Positions 8,350 through 20,462 of a stretch of DNA of 64,000 nucleotides are shown here, piece after piece (within the stretch, counting starts at the first letter, position 1; each line of letters opens with the position of its first letter). The notes beneath the pieces are model-generated. The model did no database searches, was not told where the DNA came from, and was given only the letters and a program-made list of their open reading frames with translations. The position numbers and the translations under genes are program-made. This stretch comes from Zea mays (lineage: Eukaryota > Streptophyta > Magnoliopsida > Poales > Poaceae): positions 179,796,428 to 179,860,427 of the forward strand of contig NC_050101.1 in NCBI RefSeq assembly GCF_902167145.1, written 5' to 3'.

Positions 8350-11300
8350 CTAGTCTTCCCTAAGTACCACTTCTGCAGCTTCATTCAACAGTCGATCGAC
8401 AACTTCATCCATAATAGCTTCAGCCATCTTTTTAATCTCGTCATCACCCTTAGGCCGTGCACCCGGAGATACTTCAGTAGGATCTGAGGAAGGACAGGAC
8501 ACGGCTACTTTGCTATTACAAATCATAAACAAATCTTAAAGCCTAAGATTACAACACGATAAAAACTATTAGTTGATACCTAATTGACCTTCGGCCTCTG
8601 CGCTCTTTTTAGCAGCCTCAGCTACTTCTCTAGCATCGTGAATACCCTTTTCACTTCTTCGAATAATTTCTCCGGCCATCTCTCGGCCACCATTATCCCA
8701 GATATCAGTAAAAAACTTTCCACCAATTATGCTAGCTTCGGCCGAAGGATCTTTTGTATCTTCAAAGGACAAAGCAGCTTCGGACTGTGCTAAAATTTTT
8801 ACATGTTCACAGCCCTCCTTCTCTAAGATAGTGGCAATCCCTCTGGCGCCAGAGAAGGCACATATATCTCCTCGGCTATTTAAAATTTCTTCAAAGGCTT
8901 CGGCTTCGTGGTTAATCCATTCGATGACACCTTCGGGATTGCCTCTTGAAAAGTTTTCCTCACTTGAGAATGTGCCGACCTTGGCAAAGCTAGCCTTTAA
9001 TTTCTTGACACAATCTATAGATTTATTATAGCATCTCTTTTTGGACGAACGAAGCTCTTCAACAGTCACTTCTAGGTGATCTGCCCATTGATCGCTGAGT
9101 TCACGCTTTGTTTCTTCAAGTATGCGTTCTTCCTTGGCTCTGGCCAGTTGTTTCCGAAGGTCTTCAATTTCGCGTTTCTGAGCTTCAGCTTGAATTTTAA
9201 AAGCAGCTTCGTCCTCTTTTATTTTATTTATCAATGAGTATAATATTTTGTCTTTTTCGAGACCTTCGTTCCTCAGTTCAATTACTTCGGAACGAAGGTT
9301 GCTCAGGGCTATTGTACACCCTTCGTCTTCAGCATCTTTCTGTGCTCTAAGAGCATTGCTAAGTATCAAGCCCTGCAAAAAGAAATATGTGTGTGTGTCA
9401 GTGGGTTTAAACGAACGGAAAAATACAAGGATTTCATATATCGTACCTTTAAGCTATTGTAAGCCAGGCTGTCGGCCAGATCGTTCTTCGACAGCACTGA
9501 GAGCCCGTCTTCTAAAGTCGGGAATCCGAAGCTCTTGCTCATCTCCCGGCAGACAGAAATTTCCTTGCTGTCGGGAAGACAATACAAGAAGTCTTCTTCT
9601 CCACTGCCATTAAATATTAACGCCCCCTTTGGATATTTCAGTTTTTGGGCATAATGCTGGGCCTCTTGTTCTTCTTTTTCTGATAATTTTTTCCCCGAAG
9701 CATGACGGAAAATATAATCACGAATTTTGGGGGATGCTTCGGGGGCAACAACACCGGTTTCTTCAACAAAAGTTGGTTTTGTTATTTTTTCTGCCTCACT
9801 TTCCAAAGGTTTTCCCTTTACGGGCTCTGAGGGCCCAGCTTCGGCTTCAGCCCCTTGCTCTGGGATTGTAGAACCAGAAGTTTCAACTGTTGTTCCAGGA
9901 GTAACAACAGCCTTCTTCGGAGGTGTGCTCGAAGATTTGATCGTTTCTAGTACATCTAGCACATTAGCCATTCTCTTTCTCTTCGGAGTTACGGCTGGCA
10001 CTTTTTCATTTTTTGCTGTCCCAATGATTGCTGTAGGACTCAAAACTTCTGATGTTTTGGAGCTCTCAGTTGCTTCCTTTATCTCTTCCATTTTTTCTGT
10101 GAGTGGCGCTTCGGCCTTCTCTTTCGTTTCTGGTAACAAAATCTTTGATTGCTCCAATTTTGTCTTTGTTGGCACTTCGGCCGTTTCTGCAACTTCTGGC
10201 AGCAAAGTTGGCTCGGCTGGTTTTTTAGCTTCGGTGGCCGAAGAAGTTTCTCCGGTAAACTCAGGCACCGAAGCTGGTTCAATATAGCGCGGCCGATGCG
10301 TGAGAACCTTTATCTTCTTCCTTTTCGGTTCTGGCTCGCTAGGAGCAGCTGCAGTTTCTTCTTTTGCAGAGGTTGTGTTTTTTCTTTTCTGCCTTCGGGT
10401 GGGATAGCAATAGTCAGGGTAGACAAACCCAATAGCATCAAATACCCGATTCAGCCTCTTCTTTTTTCGGCCTCCGAAGGCTGCTGACATTGCAGTATCT
10501 TCGGCCTTCGAGTAGGTACCAAGCAGCTCATCACTTAAATTATCAATGCTTTTCAACCACTCATCATCTGGTTCAATAAATTTATCTCCAAACTTAAAAG
10601 TGTACTTAAACCTGACAAGTCCACCTTCGTCGGCCTCTTTAATGGTTTCTTGTGGCATTTCCCATTTCTCTGCAAGCGGCCACACCCTGAAAGCAATGTG
10701 CTCTTGTACTAAGTCCCTTGTTCCTATAAAAGAACAGACAATGCCGAAGGCTCTCTGGCATTCTTCGGCAGCTTCATTCATTTCAACCTTCGGCCTGCGA
10801 AGGCCGAAGCTTTGCCAAATAGGGCGCATAATTATACCCTTGATATCTTCTCGTGCTTTCAGATCATTTTTTACATAGAACCATTCTGTCATCCAGCCGC
10901 TGGGCCATCTTTTCCGAAAAGTTGGCACGGGGCAGCTTGATCCAGACCGAGAAACAAAATTGTAGCAGCCAAAGTTATTGTGATACTGTTCCTTACCCCA
11001 AGGTATTGTCTCGTATGATAATTCGTGCATATTGCAGAAACTTTTTGCATCAGGCTTCAGACCTTGGCTTCGCACGGCCCACACAAAGATATTCAGCCTT
11101 ATGATTGCCTCGGGGGTAAGTTGGTGAAGATAGACTTCAAAAATCTTCAGCACCTCCACGACGAAGCTGCTCAAGGGCAATCGCAGCCCAGCCTTCAAAA
11201 AGCTTCGGAATACTACGACTTCATTCTCTTCGGGGTGTGGACAAGTCTTCTCCCCTTCGTCGGCCCTCACAACGGACAAATCCCGGAAATACCTTCCTCT

Positions 11301-11564
11301 CATGTTAGCAAGATGATTCTCTTTGATAGTTGATTTACCATAAACTGAATGGCTTGGTCGCCAGGGGCGATCTTCGGAGTCTTCGCCACCGCTGTCCACA
11401 TCATAACTTTCACTGTCACCAGTATCTTCAGACAGCCCTTCCAGAATCTCCTTGGTGATTTTTTCTGTGTTGGTCTTCGACATCGCTATAAGAAATCCTA
11501 AGTTCTTCTCTTCATCAAGACTCAGCTTCATCTCACCAGCAGCCTTCTTAGCAGCTTCAGACAT
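8350..11564 (-). CDS. Antisense three-exon gene of element 1 (putative gypsy-type transposon domain protein)
   Basis: Exon 1 is 11564-9447, exon 2 9372-8580 and exon 3 8507-8350. These boundaries are GT/AG and keep one frame to the TAG at 8350-8352, predicting about 1022 residues. I chose the ATG at 11564 because the frame upstream of it has only a non-ATG codon. Residues ~95-320 hold a conserved block (VVFRSFLKAGLRLPLSSFVV, HQLTPEAIIRLNIFVWAVRS, NNFGCYNFVSR, GTRDLVQEHIAFRVWPL). It resembles the Pfam family annotated 'putative gypsy type transposon' (Transposase_28); despite that name it has no recognised catalytic site. The middle is acidic, Pro/Lys-rich and low complexity. The C-terminal third is a long coiled coil (exon 2). 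Its function is unknown. It runs opposite to gag, has its own TATA box, and element 2 carries a decayed orthologue. Confidence 0.8.
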
Positions 11565-11705
11565 CTTCGGAAACACTAAAAACTGTTTTCAAAGCCGAAG
11601 CTTCAAAGCTGAAAGCTTAGCAAATCACAGCGCACAAGAGCTAAAAATTGAGTGAGCGGGAGTGGTTGGCCAGAAAGCGTGCAAAATGAGTTTGCGGTAT
11701 GGCCG

Positions 11706-11713
11706 TATTTATA
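11706..11713 (-). promoter_or_regulatory. TATA box for the antisense gene
   Basis: TATAAATA read on the minus strand lies about 140 bp before the ATG at 11564, inside the element and next to the 3' LTR. It suggests the antisense gene is transcribed from its own promoter and not from the LTR. A TATA box at the equivalent place precedes the element 2 copy. Confidence 0.6.
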
Positions 11714-11856
11714 CGCTCGGTGCGTTGAAAGTTGAAAGACCCCACTTGTCATTGAATGTTGCTATTCTAGCAAAGGGAAGGTGTTTTTTCGGACCTTCGG
11801 CGTAAAGCCTTCGTCCATATCGCAATCTAAATTTATTATTTCAAACAAATTAATAT

Positions 11857-11869
11857 TGCGAGGGGCTAC
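11857..11869 (+). other. Element 1 polypurine tract
   Basis: GCGAGGGGCTAC abuts the 3' LTR and would prime plus-strand synthesis. Element 2 has GAAGGGGCTAC in the same position. Confidence 0.7.
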
Positions 11870-12509
11870 TGTTGGGGACCTTCGGCGTCCGAAGGTCCTC
11901 AAAAACAGGATTTAACAGTATTTCTGTAGTACAATGTGTGAACAGGTACCCTCGGACTAAAGTCGGCATTGCAGTAAACCGGAATAATACGAAGCTTGAT
12001 ACAGAGCCGAAGGTGTTGAGCAGGAAAGCTTCGGCGTAACAGCAAAGAGTGGAACCGACTTAAAGATGAAAAGGCTATTCAGACCTCGATAGACTACTAT
12101 AGAGTTATTATCAAATGTAAAGGGCATGAATGTAATTTTGTAAGGGCTGTGTCCCGTGTCTATAAATAGGTGAACAGTATCCCCGTACTGTTCACGCTGA
12201 CTTGGCATTCGCTTTTTGCGTCACGCTTGTACTGTCATTTCCTTCCGATTGAAGGTACACTTGTAGTTCAATAACATTTTTGTTTATACTCAATAATAAT
12301 AAATGATTGTTCATGTTTTCTTTTACATTCTTTATATTTCATCCTTCGTCATTGTTTGAATTTATGAAGGTATGACCTTCATAACCTTCGTCCGTAAGTC
12401 ATTATATCCTAGGGGAAATAATGCTTCGGAGGACGAAGGGCGTTAACGATTAACATTTTCTATGTTGCCTTGTTCTTAACTCTTAGCACTTGAGAACAAG
12501 TCCCCAACA
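11870..12509 (+). repeat. Element 1 3' LTR
   Basis: 640 bp, apparently identical to 5108-5747 and followed by the target duplication ATGAT. Confidence 0.95.
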
Positions 12510-13111
12510 ATGATGTAATTGAGGTGTACTATAGTTCAGAGTCCAAGTCGATATTAAAAACTTTATAGATGTTTTAATAATAATGGAATCCACATTTTGC
12601 AATTAATGCTGCAAAATAGCTATCTCCACTGGATACTCTGATTCTTCAGTGACATGGTTGCCTTGAACTACCATTTAAGAGATTCTTTGGTCTATGGACT
12701 GTTGTGTTGCTTAATGCCTTGTTTTTATGGGTTCGTTTGGAGGGCTCCAAGCAGTTCCAACGTAAGAGCATCTCTAATAATGTCTCAAACTGGTGCTTCA
12801 AATTAAAATATAGAGTTTTACATAGGAAAAACTACTCCAACATTGTATCATTCCATAAAATTTGGTCAAAAAATTATGAGGCACTCTCAAGTGCCTCAAA
12901 TATACTATATCGTAGTGGGCTGTTATATAGTTTAGATTTGAGGTTTTACTGTTGGAGCGGAATGTTTTGTTGGTGCCCTAAATTATATAAAACATTTGTG
13001 TGCTTGGAACAAACTGTGGTAATTTCCATTTCTCCTCTCAAACCAGTCAATATTTACATTTTCTGTCGTGGAAGATAATATTGTAGTTCTGACATACTGT
13101 AATTTTCTTAG
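12510..13111. other. Noncoding; possible fold-back MITE around 12766-12990
   Basis: Continues the sequence interrupted by element 1. A segment starting GAGCATCTCTAATAATG, a common grass MITE-like start, contains a perfect short hairpin GAGGCACT-CTCA-AGTGCCTC at 12878-12897. I could not define paired ends or a target duplication, so the MITE call is weak. No exon was recognised. Confidence 0.35.
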
Positions 13112-13520
13112 TTGACAATGGTACTCGTGAAGGGCTTGATAAAGTCTTGAAAGCGGCAAGCAATGAGCCAGAAACTGTTATGCATTATGAATTTATGCAA
13201 GACTACAAGGTATGACATTGAAATAATTAGTTGCATACATTCTTTTTCCCACATTGGTAGGTTCATGTATGGATAATCTATAGTATAGGAATACCGTTTT
13301 CCATATCAATAGCTCAAGGAACAGTTTCAGGATCAACACAAGAACACATGACATTTACAGAATTGCCATGATTTTCCTTAGATTTTTTTTTATTTATGAT
13401 CACATTGTATAACTGAGAATATTTACAGGTGCATCTAAAGCATTTACAGCTCCACGACCTCCTTATAAACAAGATTTGCATGCTGAACATTGTTCTTCTA
13501 TTTAAGTGGGATGCAGTTAT
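13112..13520 (+). pseudogene. Unidentified host-gene exon fragment
   Basis: Between an AG at 13110-13111 and a GT after 13209 there is an exon-like open stretch containing GTREGLDKVLKAASNEPE, then VMHYEFMQDYK. A second stretch starts after an AG near 13430 and reads ASKAFTAPRPPYKQDLHA before a stop. Codon use and splice signals look like a real plant exon. I do not recognise the protein. It lies on the plus strand like the LysRS fragment, so it may be another captured gene piece or a different part of the same locus. Confidence 0.45.
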
Positions 13521-13779
13521 CTATATATCTAGTTAAGTTGGGTCCAAAGACCAAGACTATTTACTAAACAATACATGAAACATAATGAAAAGAGACCGAT
13601 AACATCTATTCAATGCTCATCTGCTTTCTTTGTTGTATCAACCAAATGACCACTAAACAATAGGAAGCTAAAAAGGAGCCAAAATAGAGAAATAAAAGGC
13701 AAAAATACATCTTCACCTAAAAACCAAAATAATTAAGTGCATTACAAGTTGTTAATTGCCATGCATTCATCAATGTCAG
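13521..13779. other. Noncoding, A+T-rich
   Basis: This lies downstream of the Helitron transposase stop. No hairpin-plus-CTAG Helitron 3' terminus was recognised here. Confidence 0.4.
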
Positions 13780-16700
13780 CTACGACGTAAGGACCTCCTT
13801 ATAAACGATATTCTTTGTGTATGTTGCACCATTTATCGCTGAGTTCCTTTCAACCCCCTTCTTCTTCTCATCATGGACTGGAATGGCAAGTATCTTCACT
13901 TTCGATTCAGCGATGGCCCTTGATAGAGCAACATAAAGCTGGCCATGAGAGAACACTGGTTCCGGCAAGTACACACCAACATTAGGAATCGTCTGGCCCT
14001 AGGCCTTATTAACCGTCATGGCAAAACTTAGTCTTATCGGAAACTGCTTCCTTTTAAACTGGAAAGGGAACATCTCATCATCAGAGGGGCACAGGGGTAT
14101 ATGAGGCAAGAAAATTCGCATTCCAGCATGTTGGCCAAGGACAATTTCAGCATCAATACTGTTTTTTTGGAAACCATGAACCACCAACCTCGTGCCATTG
14201 CAAAGTCCATTAGCAGGGTCTATATTCCTAAGCAACATGATTGGGCATCCAACTTTGAGCTTCAGAACGTGCGGGGTAGTCCATTAGGAGTCAGCGTGTT
14301 TAGAAACTCCGATGGGTAATAGTTATTAGGATCATCCACCGCGGTGTCAAAACTATGGTACATCATCTGCTCACCTTGGAAACGATCGATGATCCTCATA
14401 TTTATCATATCCACCTAGTCATTCCGTGTAGACAATATTGCTCTTGAAGTGATGTAGCTTGTGTTAGACATGTTTTCATTTAGATTGGGGTAAATATCAT
14501 CTATCAGTCTATCAAGGTCGCGATCATTACCAGTATATGGCACACATACCTCATCTGGAAGACGAACATCACCATCGTTGTTCGCTACCTCAGTTCCACC
14601 ACCGACGCGCAACAAATATTCTGCAAACCATGGGTCGCTCTGTGCCCTCATGTTTTGAACAAGCTTTAGGTGGTACATGGATTCCCAGAGGTAAGAACTC
14701 TGTAGAGAGGCAGCAACTATCTGAGCCCTTGACCCCTTGCGTACAACAGGGAGTACTTGTCTGAAATCACCCCCGAACACAACAGTCCTCCAACCAAAGG
14801 GCAGCCCAGGCTGTCCCATTATATCACACATGCTATTGTCTAGCGCCTCAATTGCTTGTCTCTTAGTCATCGATGCCTCGTCCCAGATAATGAGCGATGC
14901 TTTTTGTAGCAACTTTGCTGTCCCGCTTTGTTTCGTGAAGCTACATACATCACCATCATCAATAGTAAGTGGTATCTTGAAGCGTGAATGGGCAGTCCTC
15001 CCCTAGGCAATATGGAAGCCGCAACACCAGATGTAGCTGTTGCAACTGCATTCTTGTCCTGACTGCGTAGTGCCGCAAGCAGTGCCTTATACAGATAGGT
15101 CTTGCCAGTCCCACTAGGCCCATCCACAAAGAACACTCCACCGTTATTGGTGTCAACGACAGATAGGATCTTATCATAGGCAGACCTCTGCTCCTCATTT
15201 AGGTTTTCTTTCATAGCAACGTCTTCTACTATCGGCTCGATACTTTCCTCCTTGTAAATCTCTCTATCAGTACCATGTGAATCGTCATATTTGTCGATGA
15301 TAGCAGGGAGAGGGAATGTCTTTATGTCTTTACCCATTGACTGCAAAATGTTTCTAATGTCAATCAAGACCATCTGTTGCACATGGGTTTTGCTTTGAGT
15401 ACTACGGTGATAGTCCTCTGACATTGAATCAAGGTGTCTCTGCCATAATTCTGCCACATCGTTCGGCTCGCAGTATACCAGTATTGTTGCAAACAACCTT
15501 CGTAGTGCTGACGGCATTTGGTAAATAGCGGCTTCGTTGAGACACTCATCTATTGTGTCGTCTGCTTCAAGCAGTCCCCTCCTTTATGTTGCCTCACGAA
15601 AAGATGGTAGTGTGTCACCATCTACTGTCCTTAGATCCGCATAGGAGGTAGCACCCATCACATGGTTTAAGAGAAGTCGAAGATAAAAGTGCTCCCCCTC
15701 AGCTGGATGAGCAGAGACTATTCTACCAACCTGTCCACCCGTGTTTCGTTTCCTCCTTTGCCACACTTTGCCTTGCTGCAAAGTGTACCACTCAGGAAAA
15801 TCACGGTAAAGGATGCCCCGAGCCTCCTCATGTAGCCTATTTGCCTCAAAATATGCCGTAAGCATTGACCTATCGGCACCTGGACATTGGACAACATGAT
15901 TTACTTTAGCACGCTCGTGAAATGACACCATATGCATGTTTTCAAGATGGAGCTACAGTTGCATCACTGGTGGAGAGTTTTGACTTCGATCAAAGCTGAA
16001 TATCCTCCAAAGGGCTTCTAGAGGGGTCACCCACCTAGCATCTCTATACTGCTTGATCTCATCAACGTCACCATCAGCCTTGTTTGCATCTGTCACAGCC
16101 ACAGACGCACGATCGTGGCCTTTGTATATGTATTTGAACAAGTATTTGACAGCCTTGATGCTCCCGCACGCCTCAACATTGATGTGATAGTTGAAGAGCC
16201 GGAGGAGGTAAGGGTTATAAGGGACGACCCATCTGTTGTCCAATTCACAACCTCGAACCGTTTCCTTACGCCCATCATCACGACAACTATAAATAGGATA
16301 TGAATCCTTTCCTTGAGACGTTGCATTGCTAAAAGCTCTAGGATAATGGTTTTTGCATGAAGCACGACCCTTAGTGCATGGGCATTTAGGATTTAGCAAC
16401 CCGCACGGTCCATGCATCATATGCTTGATAACCATCTTGTATAGTTCAGGGTACTTCTTCTTGTCAGGGATCTCAGCGGAGATAAGGAGATCATACTGAT
16501 CGGGGCAATTTAGCTTATACTTTCTCTGCATGATGAGTAGGAAATGGACATGAGGCAAACCTCGCTTTTGGAACTCCACGACATAGACATAAGCCCGGAT
16601 TTTCCAAGAATATGATGCTTAGTCAATCTCTTCTTCAGTTCCTCTAGTTTTGCACGGAATATGCGAACAACAAGGTCCGGACGATCCTGTGGTGACTGCA

Positions 16701-19700
16701 AGGGAGAAGCTCTCTGGTTATTTCATCCCAATTGGGGTTGCACGTCATAGTGAGGAATATGTCTGGCTTCCCAAACTTCCGCACAAGGGCCATAGCATCC
16801 ATATACCGGCGTCTCATGTCACGAGGACCACCGATAAATGATGTAGACAACACGGTTCGCTTTCCAATTTTGTCTGCTCTGTTCTCGCCTTCATGCAAGC
16901 TATCTACCAAACCCTTGTATAGATCCGCCCTTAATCTGTCTTGGTTTTTACGTATGAAATCCAAACGAGAGCTCTCAATCTTGATGTAGGTGTCAACCGT
17001 GAACTGTTGGAAAAGCCGCTTCCCATGAAGTACTGGATTGAATATACCTAGTCAAATTTGGAATCTATAGCAGTAATAATCACGTACAGACACACATAGA
17101 TGGCTGGGTCGTTCTGCAGTCAGAAGGTTTATTAATTAGTGTTGCTAAAAACATATTTAACAAAGCATCATATAAAAATCACAAAGAAGCAACTAACCTG
17201 TATCGTCATCGTTTGCATCCCTTGTCCTATGTTGCTCAAGGTACGCGTCTACTTCGTCCATGGAAACACTGGACTTAGGAATATTTGCATGCCATCCAAG
17301 TTCACCTTTAGGAAAGAACATTGGATATGATAGTGCATCATAACATGCATGATAGGAACGGATACCGTGGCTTGACCTATCCTTCCCATGCAACATAACA
17401 CTATTACTGAATTGACCTCGTCGTTCACTCCCCTTAATCCAAACTGCAGCGACCTCCGAAGTGATGGGTGCATTATATAAATTCTGGTTCAGCGTTTGGT
17501 CAAGGTTCAAGGCGATATGGTAGTCTTCAATGTTATCAACGTGTCCCATACTCCTAAGGTGCTCAGAGTATGGGTTTCCCTTAAGTATTTCAACCAACTG
17601 TTTAATAACTGCCTTGTCTTTGTCAAGTTGATCTTGACGACATTTACGATATCTATGCTCGAGGCTAGGATCATCATCGTAGAAGTAAAGTTCAAGGTGT
17701 TTATGTTCTGCCCCAGCTTCCCTACCGAACGACCTTACATTGTGGTACATCATGCCATGTGCACAGAACGTGTAAATACCACAATTCATGTTTGTAGTCA
17801 TACTGTCAAGGCAACAGTACAGAGAAGTGAAAGAGAAATGGCCATTAAAAAATTGAATGTTATCACGGAAGTGTCTCGCATCAGCATCTGAGCACTCCCA
17901 CAGCCTCCTAAGTTGAGGTGGTGTCTCGAACGGGGCTAGATCAATCTGTCCATTACGACAACAAAATCCAGGTGGTTCATACTGAAACTTATTTGATTTG
18001 CAGTAAACGCAGTCAGCAACAATGTCCAACGAATGTGTTTCTTCAGGTATGTTACTATACACCTTATCATACGGGTCAGGTACGTCTAGGGTAACAGTAA
18101 ATGCATCTTGAGTTTCATCAATCTCGATATCCTCAATAGATTCACCATATAAATTTGTTTTCGAGGAACAACGGGTAAGACGAATAACTTTAGAAACTTT
18201 CAAATCCTATATATCCTATATATATATACTATTACAAACATTATGTTAGTACCTTGCCCAGCGAATAGGTATCCATCTTCTTCGTCATCATCTTCGAAAA
18301 GTACATCCTCGTCATGATTCTCTACAAAGAGCACACCTTCATCGGCATCTATTGATTCACATGGTTTTAACCACTAAGAATAATTAGGGAACTAATTGTG
18401 GAAGGAGCTTGTAATTACCATTGGTGGTGACATTCGGGGTTATCTGTTGTTGCATCCCAACGTCTACTCCTTCAGTCATTTTGTCACTATGTGGAGCAGT
18501 GACTGGACATGGGCTTGTACTTTCTATTGACGGAAAGTTGTGTTAAATCAATTGGCCACTATAAGTTAAGTATCATATCAATTAAGGATGAATTAGTAAT
18601 TACTGTTGTTTTCGATCTCTGAAGCAATCGCGTGATCAATTTCATTGTGCTCACCGCCTTCCATGTCGTGATCCCTAGTTGCAGTAGCAAAGTTTCTTCT
18701 AATGGCAGATTGAAATTACTGGTTTTGACGAGATATCAGGCTCTGTCTTTCGCCAGGCGACACATGATGCCTATGTCATTGTCTTCTAGGAGACTGTGTC
18801 ATTTTGTCCATGTCAACATCCTTAGTTTGCAATGAAGCATAAACAAAAGGTGTTGCACTCAACTCAGAGATAACCATGTCCTTGGAGTTAGATAGAGACC
18901 CAATATGAGGTTGAGAATCTGCTGAACTCCACACAAGCTCCGGCGTAAACTTCGGATTCTCAATTGCGATCGAGTCTTGAGCTAGCATTTCTTGTTGTCT
19001 TCTACTATAGTTTTCCCTTGCACTCTTTTGACATGGTGTAGTATTACGCAATGCCCTTTGTTCCCTTGTTAGAGTTGCAAATCGAATCTGTTCTCGAATT
19101 CTCTTACGTTCCCTTGCATCTAAAACTTCTGAACTTGGATTGGAATCATGTTGATGACCCGTCTGAGCTGATGCGCCTTAAAGTTGAAAGTAACAAAGCT
19201 CTTAGGTGTATATATTATAGGTTGAATGATGAGAGCTCAACTCACTATTGGGGCACATTTGTTATAATTTTCGTCTTTCAATAACATAACACAGAAACAT
19301 AATAACCTAGAGTGTCAATGCTTTGATGATTATTATTCTCTTTGTGTGCAGGTATGCTGCAATCTACAAACTAACCCAAGAGCATATAAGAAAAGCATTA
19401 CTTTAAAGATGAGTGACACACGAGCATAGTTAACATACCTTTTGAACGCTCATGGTGCACAACATTTTCATTTTTGCTTGACTGACGACACCTCTTCAAT
19501 TCATTTTTCTTTTCAGCACTCATCGTGGCGTATCGTGCTCTTTCTCTTTCCCTCTTACGTTGTATCGCATCATCACTTCGACCTAACCAGTTATATCCTT
19601 TTCCATTATTAATCGTTGTTGTTAATTAACATAACAAAGAAATGTAATTACCTAGAGTGATACCACAAGGTATAGTACAATCAATGATGCTTCCGTCGCC

Positions 19701-20462
19701 TATAGCCACATCTGGACAATCATCTACACAAAGTAACCCGATAACACATAAGAAAAGCATTATTTTAAAGATGAGTGACGCACAAGCAGCCTTAATTTAC
19801 CTTTTGAATACTCATGGTGAACAACGTTCTCTTTTTTGCGTGACTGACGACGGTTCTTCAATTCGTTTTTTTCAACACTCATCGCCGCATATCGTGCTCT
19901 TTCTCTTTCTCTCTTACATTGTCTCGCATCAGTTCGACCTCCTGAACCATCATATATTACCCATCAATAATCTCCATTGTCAATACATGTTAAACAAACA
20001 TATTCACCTTGAGTGTTATCACACGATTTAGTTAAATCAATTATGCTTCCGTCGCTGACAGGTACCTCTGGACATTCATCTACACAATATGAACATCGTT
20101 TTAGTTAACATTTGCATCAATAAAGTAACCCAACAACACATATGTGTTACCCTTATTGATGAATGATTCATGGAAATAGGTAACATACCTTTTGAGTACT
20201 CAATGTTTTCGTTTTTGCGTGACTCACGACGCTTCTTTAGTTCATTCTTTTTTCATCACTCATCGCTACATATCGTCCTCTTTCTCTTTCCCGCTTACGT
20301 TTCCTTGCATCAACATGTCCTCCTAAACCATTTAATATTTTCCTTTTTAAAACCTTGGTGAGAGATCAAATATTGCATTTTATTAGTAGATATACCTTCA
20401 AGGGTGTTGCTAGACAATTCTCTTAATGGAGGTTGAACATCGTTATTGTTGAACGGATCCAT
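13780..20462 (-). pseudogene. Helitron transposase (Rep/PIF1-like helicase), decayed
   Basis: Reads leftwards from an ATG at 20462 (MDPFNNNDVQPPLREL) to EVLTS and a stop at 13780. The Helitron-like N domain and Rep nuclease are at about 18200-15950, with KRGLPHVHFLLI (the HxH metal motif) and KAVKYLFKYIYKGHD (the tyrosine motif of rolling-circle replicases). The helicase is at ~15500-13780, with Walker A GPSGTGKTYLY, Walker B IIWDEAS, GGDFRQVLPV and LYVALSRA. Rep cuts one strand and the helicase unwinds for rolling-circle transposition. The copy is inactive. There are in-frame stops after MQL (~15952), after REAT (~15590) and before GQTIPNVG (~13994). Frameshifts occur near 16600, 16695 and 15000. 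Most stops are explained by single-base changes such as CAG to TAG. N-terminal exons 19440-20330 are repeated. Confidence 0.9.
19440..20330 (-). repeat. Tandemly repeated N-terminal exons of the Helitron transposase
   Basis: Three copies of a basic exon type are present (about 20322-20192, 19940-19800 and 19580-19442). Each encodes an Arg/Lys/Glu-rich stretch followed by a conserved MS-EK-NELK-R pattern and ending near HHE-SKG or EYSKG. They alternate with short acidic exons containing DGSIID (near 20080 and 19700). The copies are separated by similar introns, so an exon-intron unit of roughly 370 bp was duplicated. The copy nearest 20250 has lost a base in its A-run and is frameshifted. Confidence 0.7.

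Larger units (their letters stand above)
5108..12509 (+). mobile_element. Element 1: gag-only Ty3/Gypsy (Tat-like) retrotransposon with antisense gene
   Basis: The element is 7402 bp with two 640 bp LTRs and a perfect TSD ATGAT (5103-5107 and 12510-12514). The order is LTR, PBS, gag (+), 80 bp tandem repeats, a three-exon gene on the opposite strand, PPT, LTR. There is no protease, RT, RNase H or integrase, so it must borrow enzymes. The LTRs appear identical base for base, which indicates very recent insertion. PBS, PPT, LTR 3' end and the antisense gene match element 2 at 20908-30538. Assignment to the Tat lineage follows from element 2, which has the second RNase H domain characteristic of Tat. 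Confidence 0.92.

Noticed and set aside
9727..10287. Plus-strand ORF of 186 codons, Ser/Val/Gly-rich
   Set aside because: Shadow of the low-complexity middle of the antisense gene on the other strand.
13780..15520. Host PIF1 DNA helicase gene
   Set aside because: It is preceded in the same gene by the Helitron Rep domain with HVH and the tyrosine motif, and it carries stops and frameshifts.
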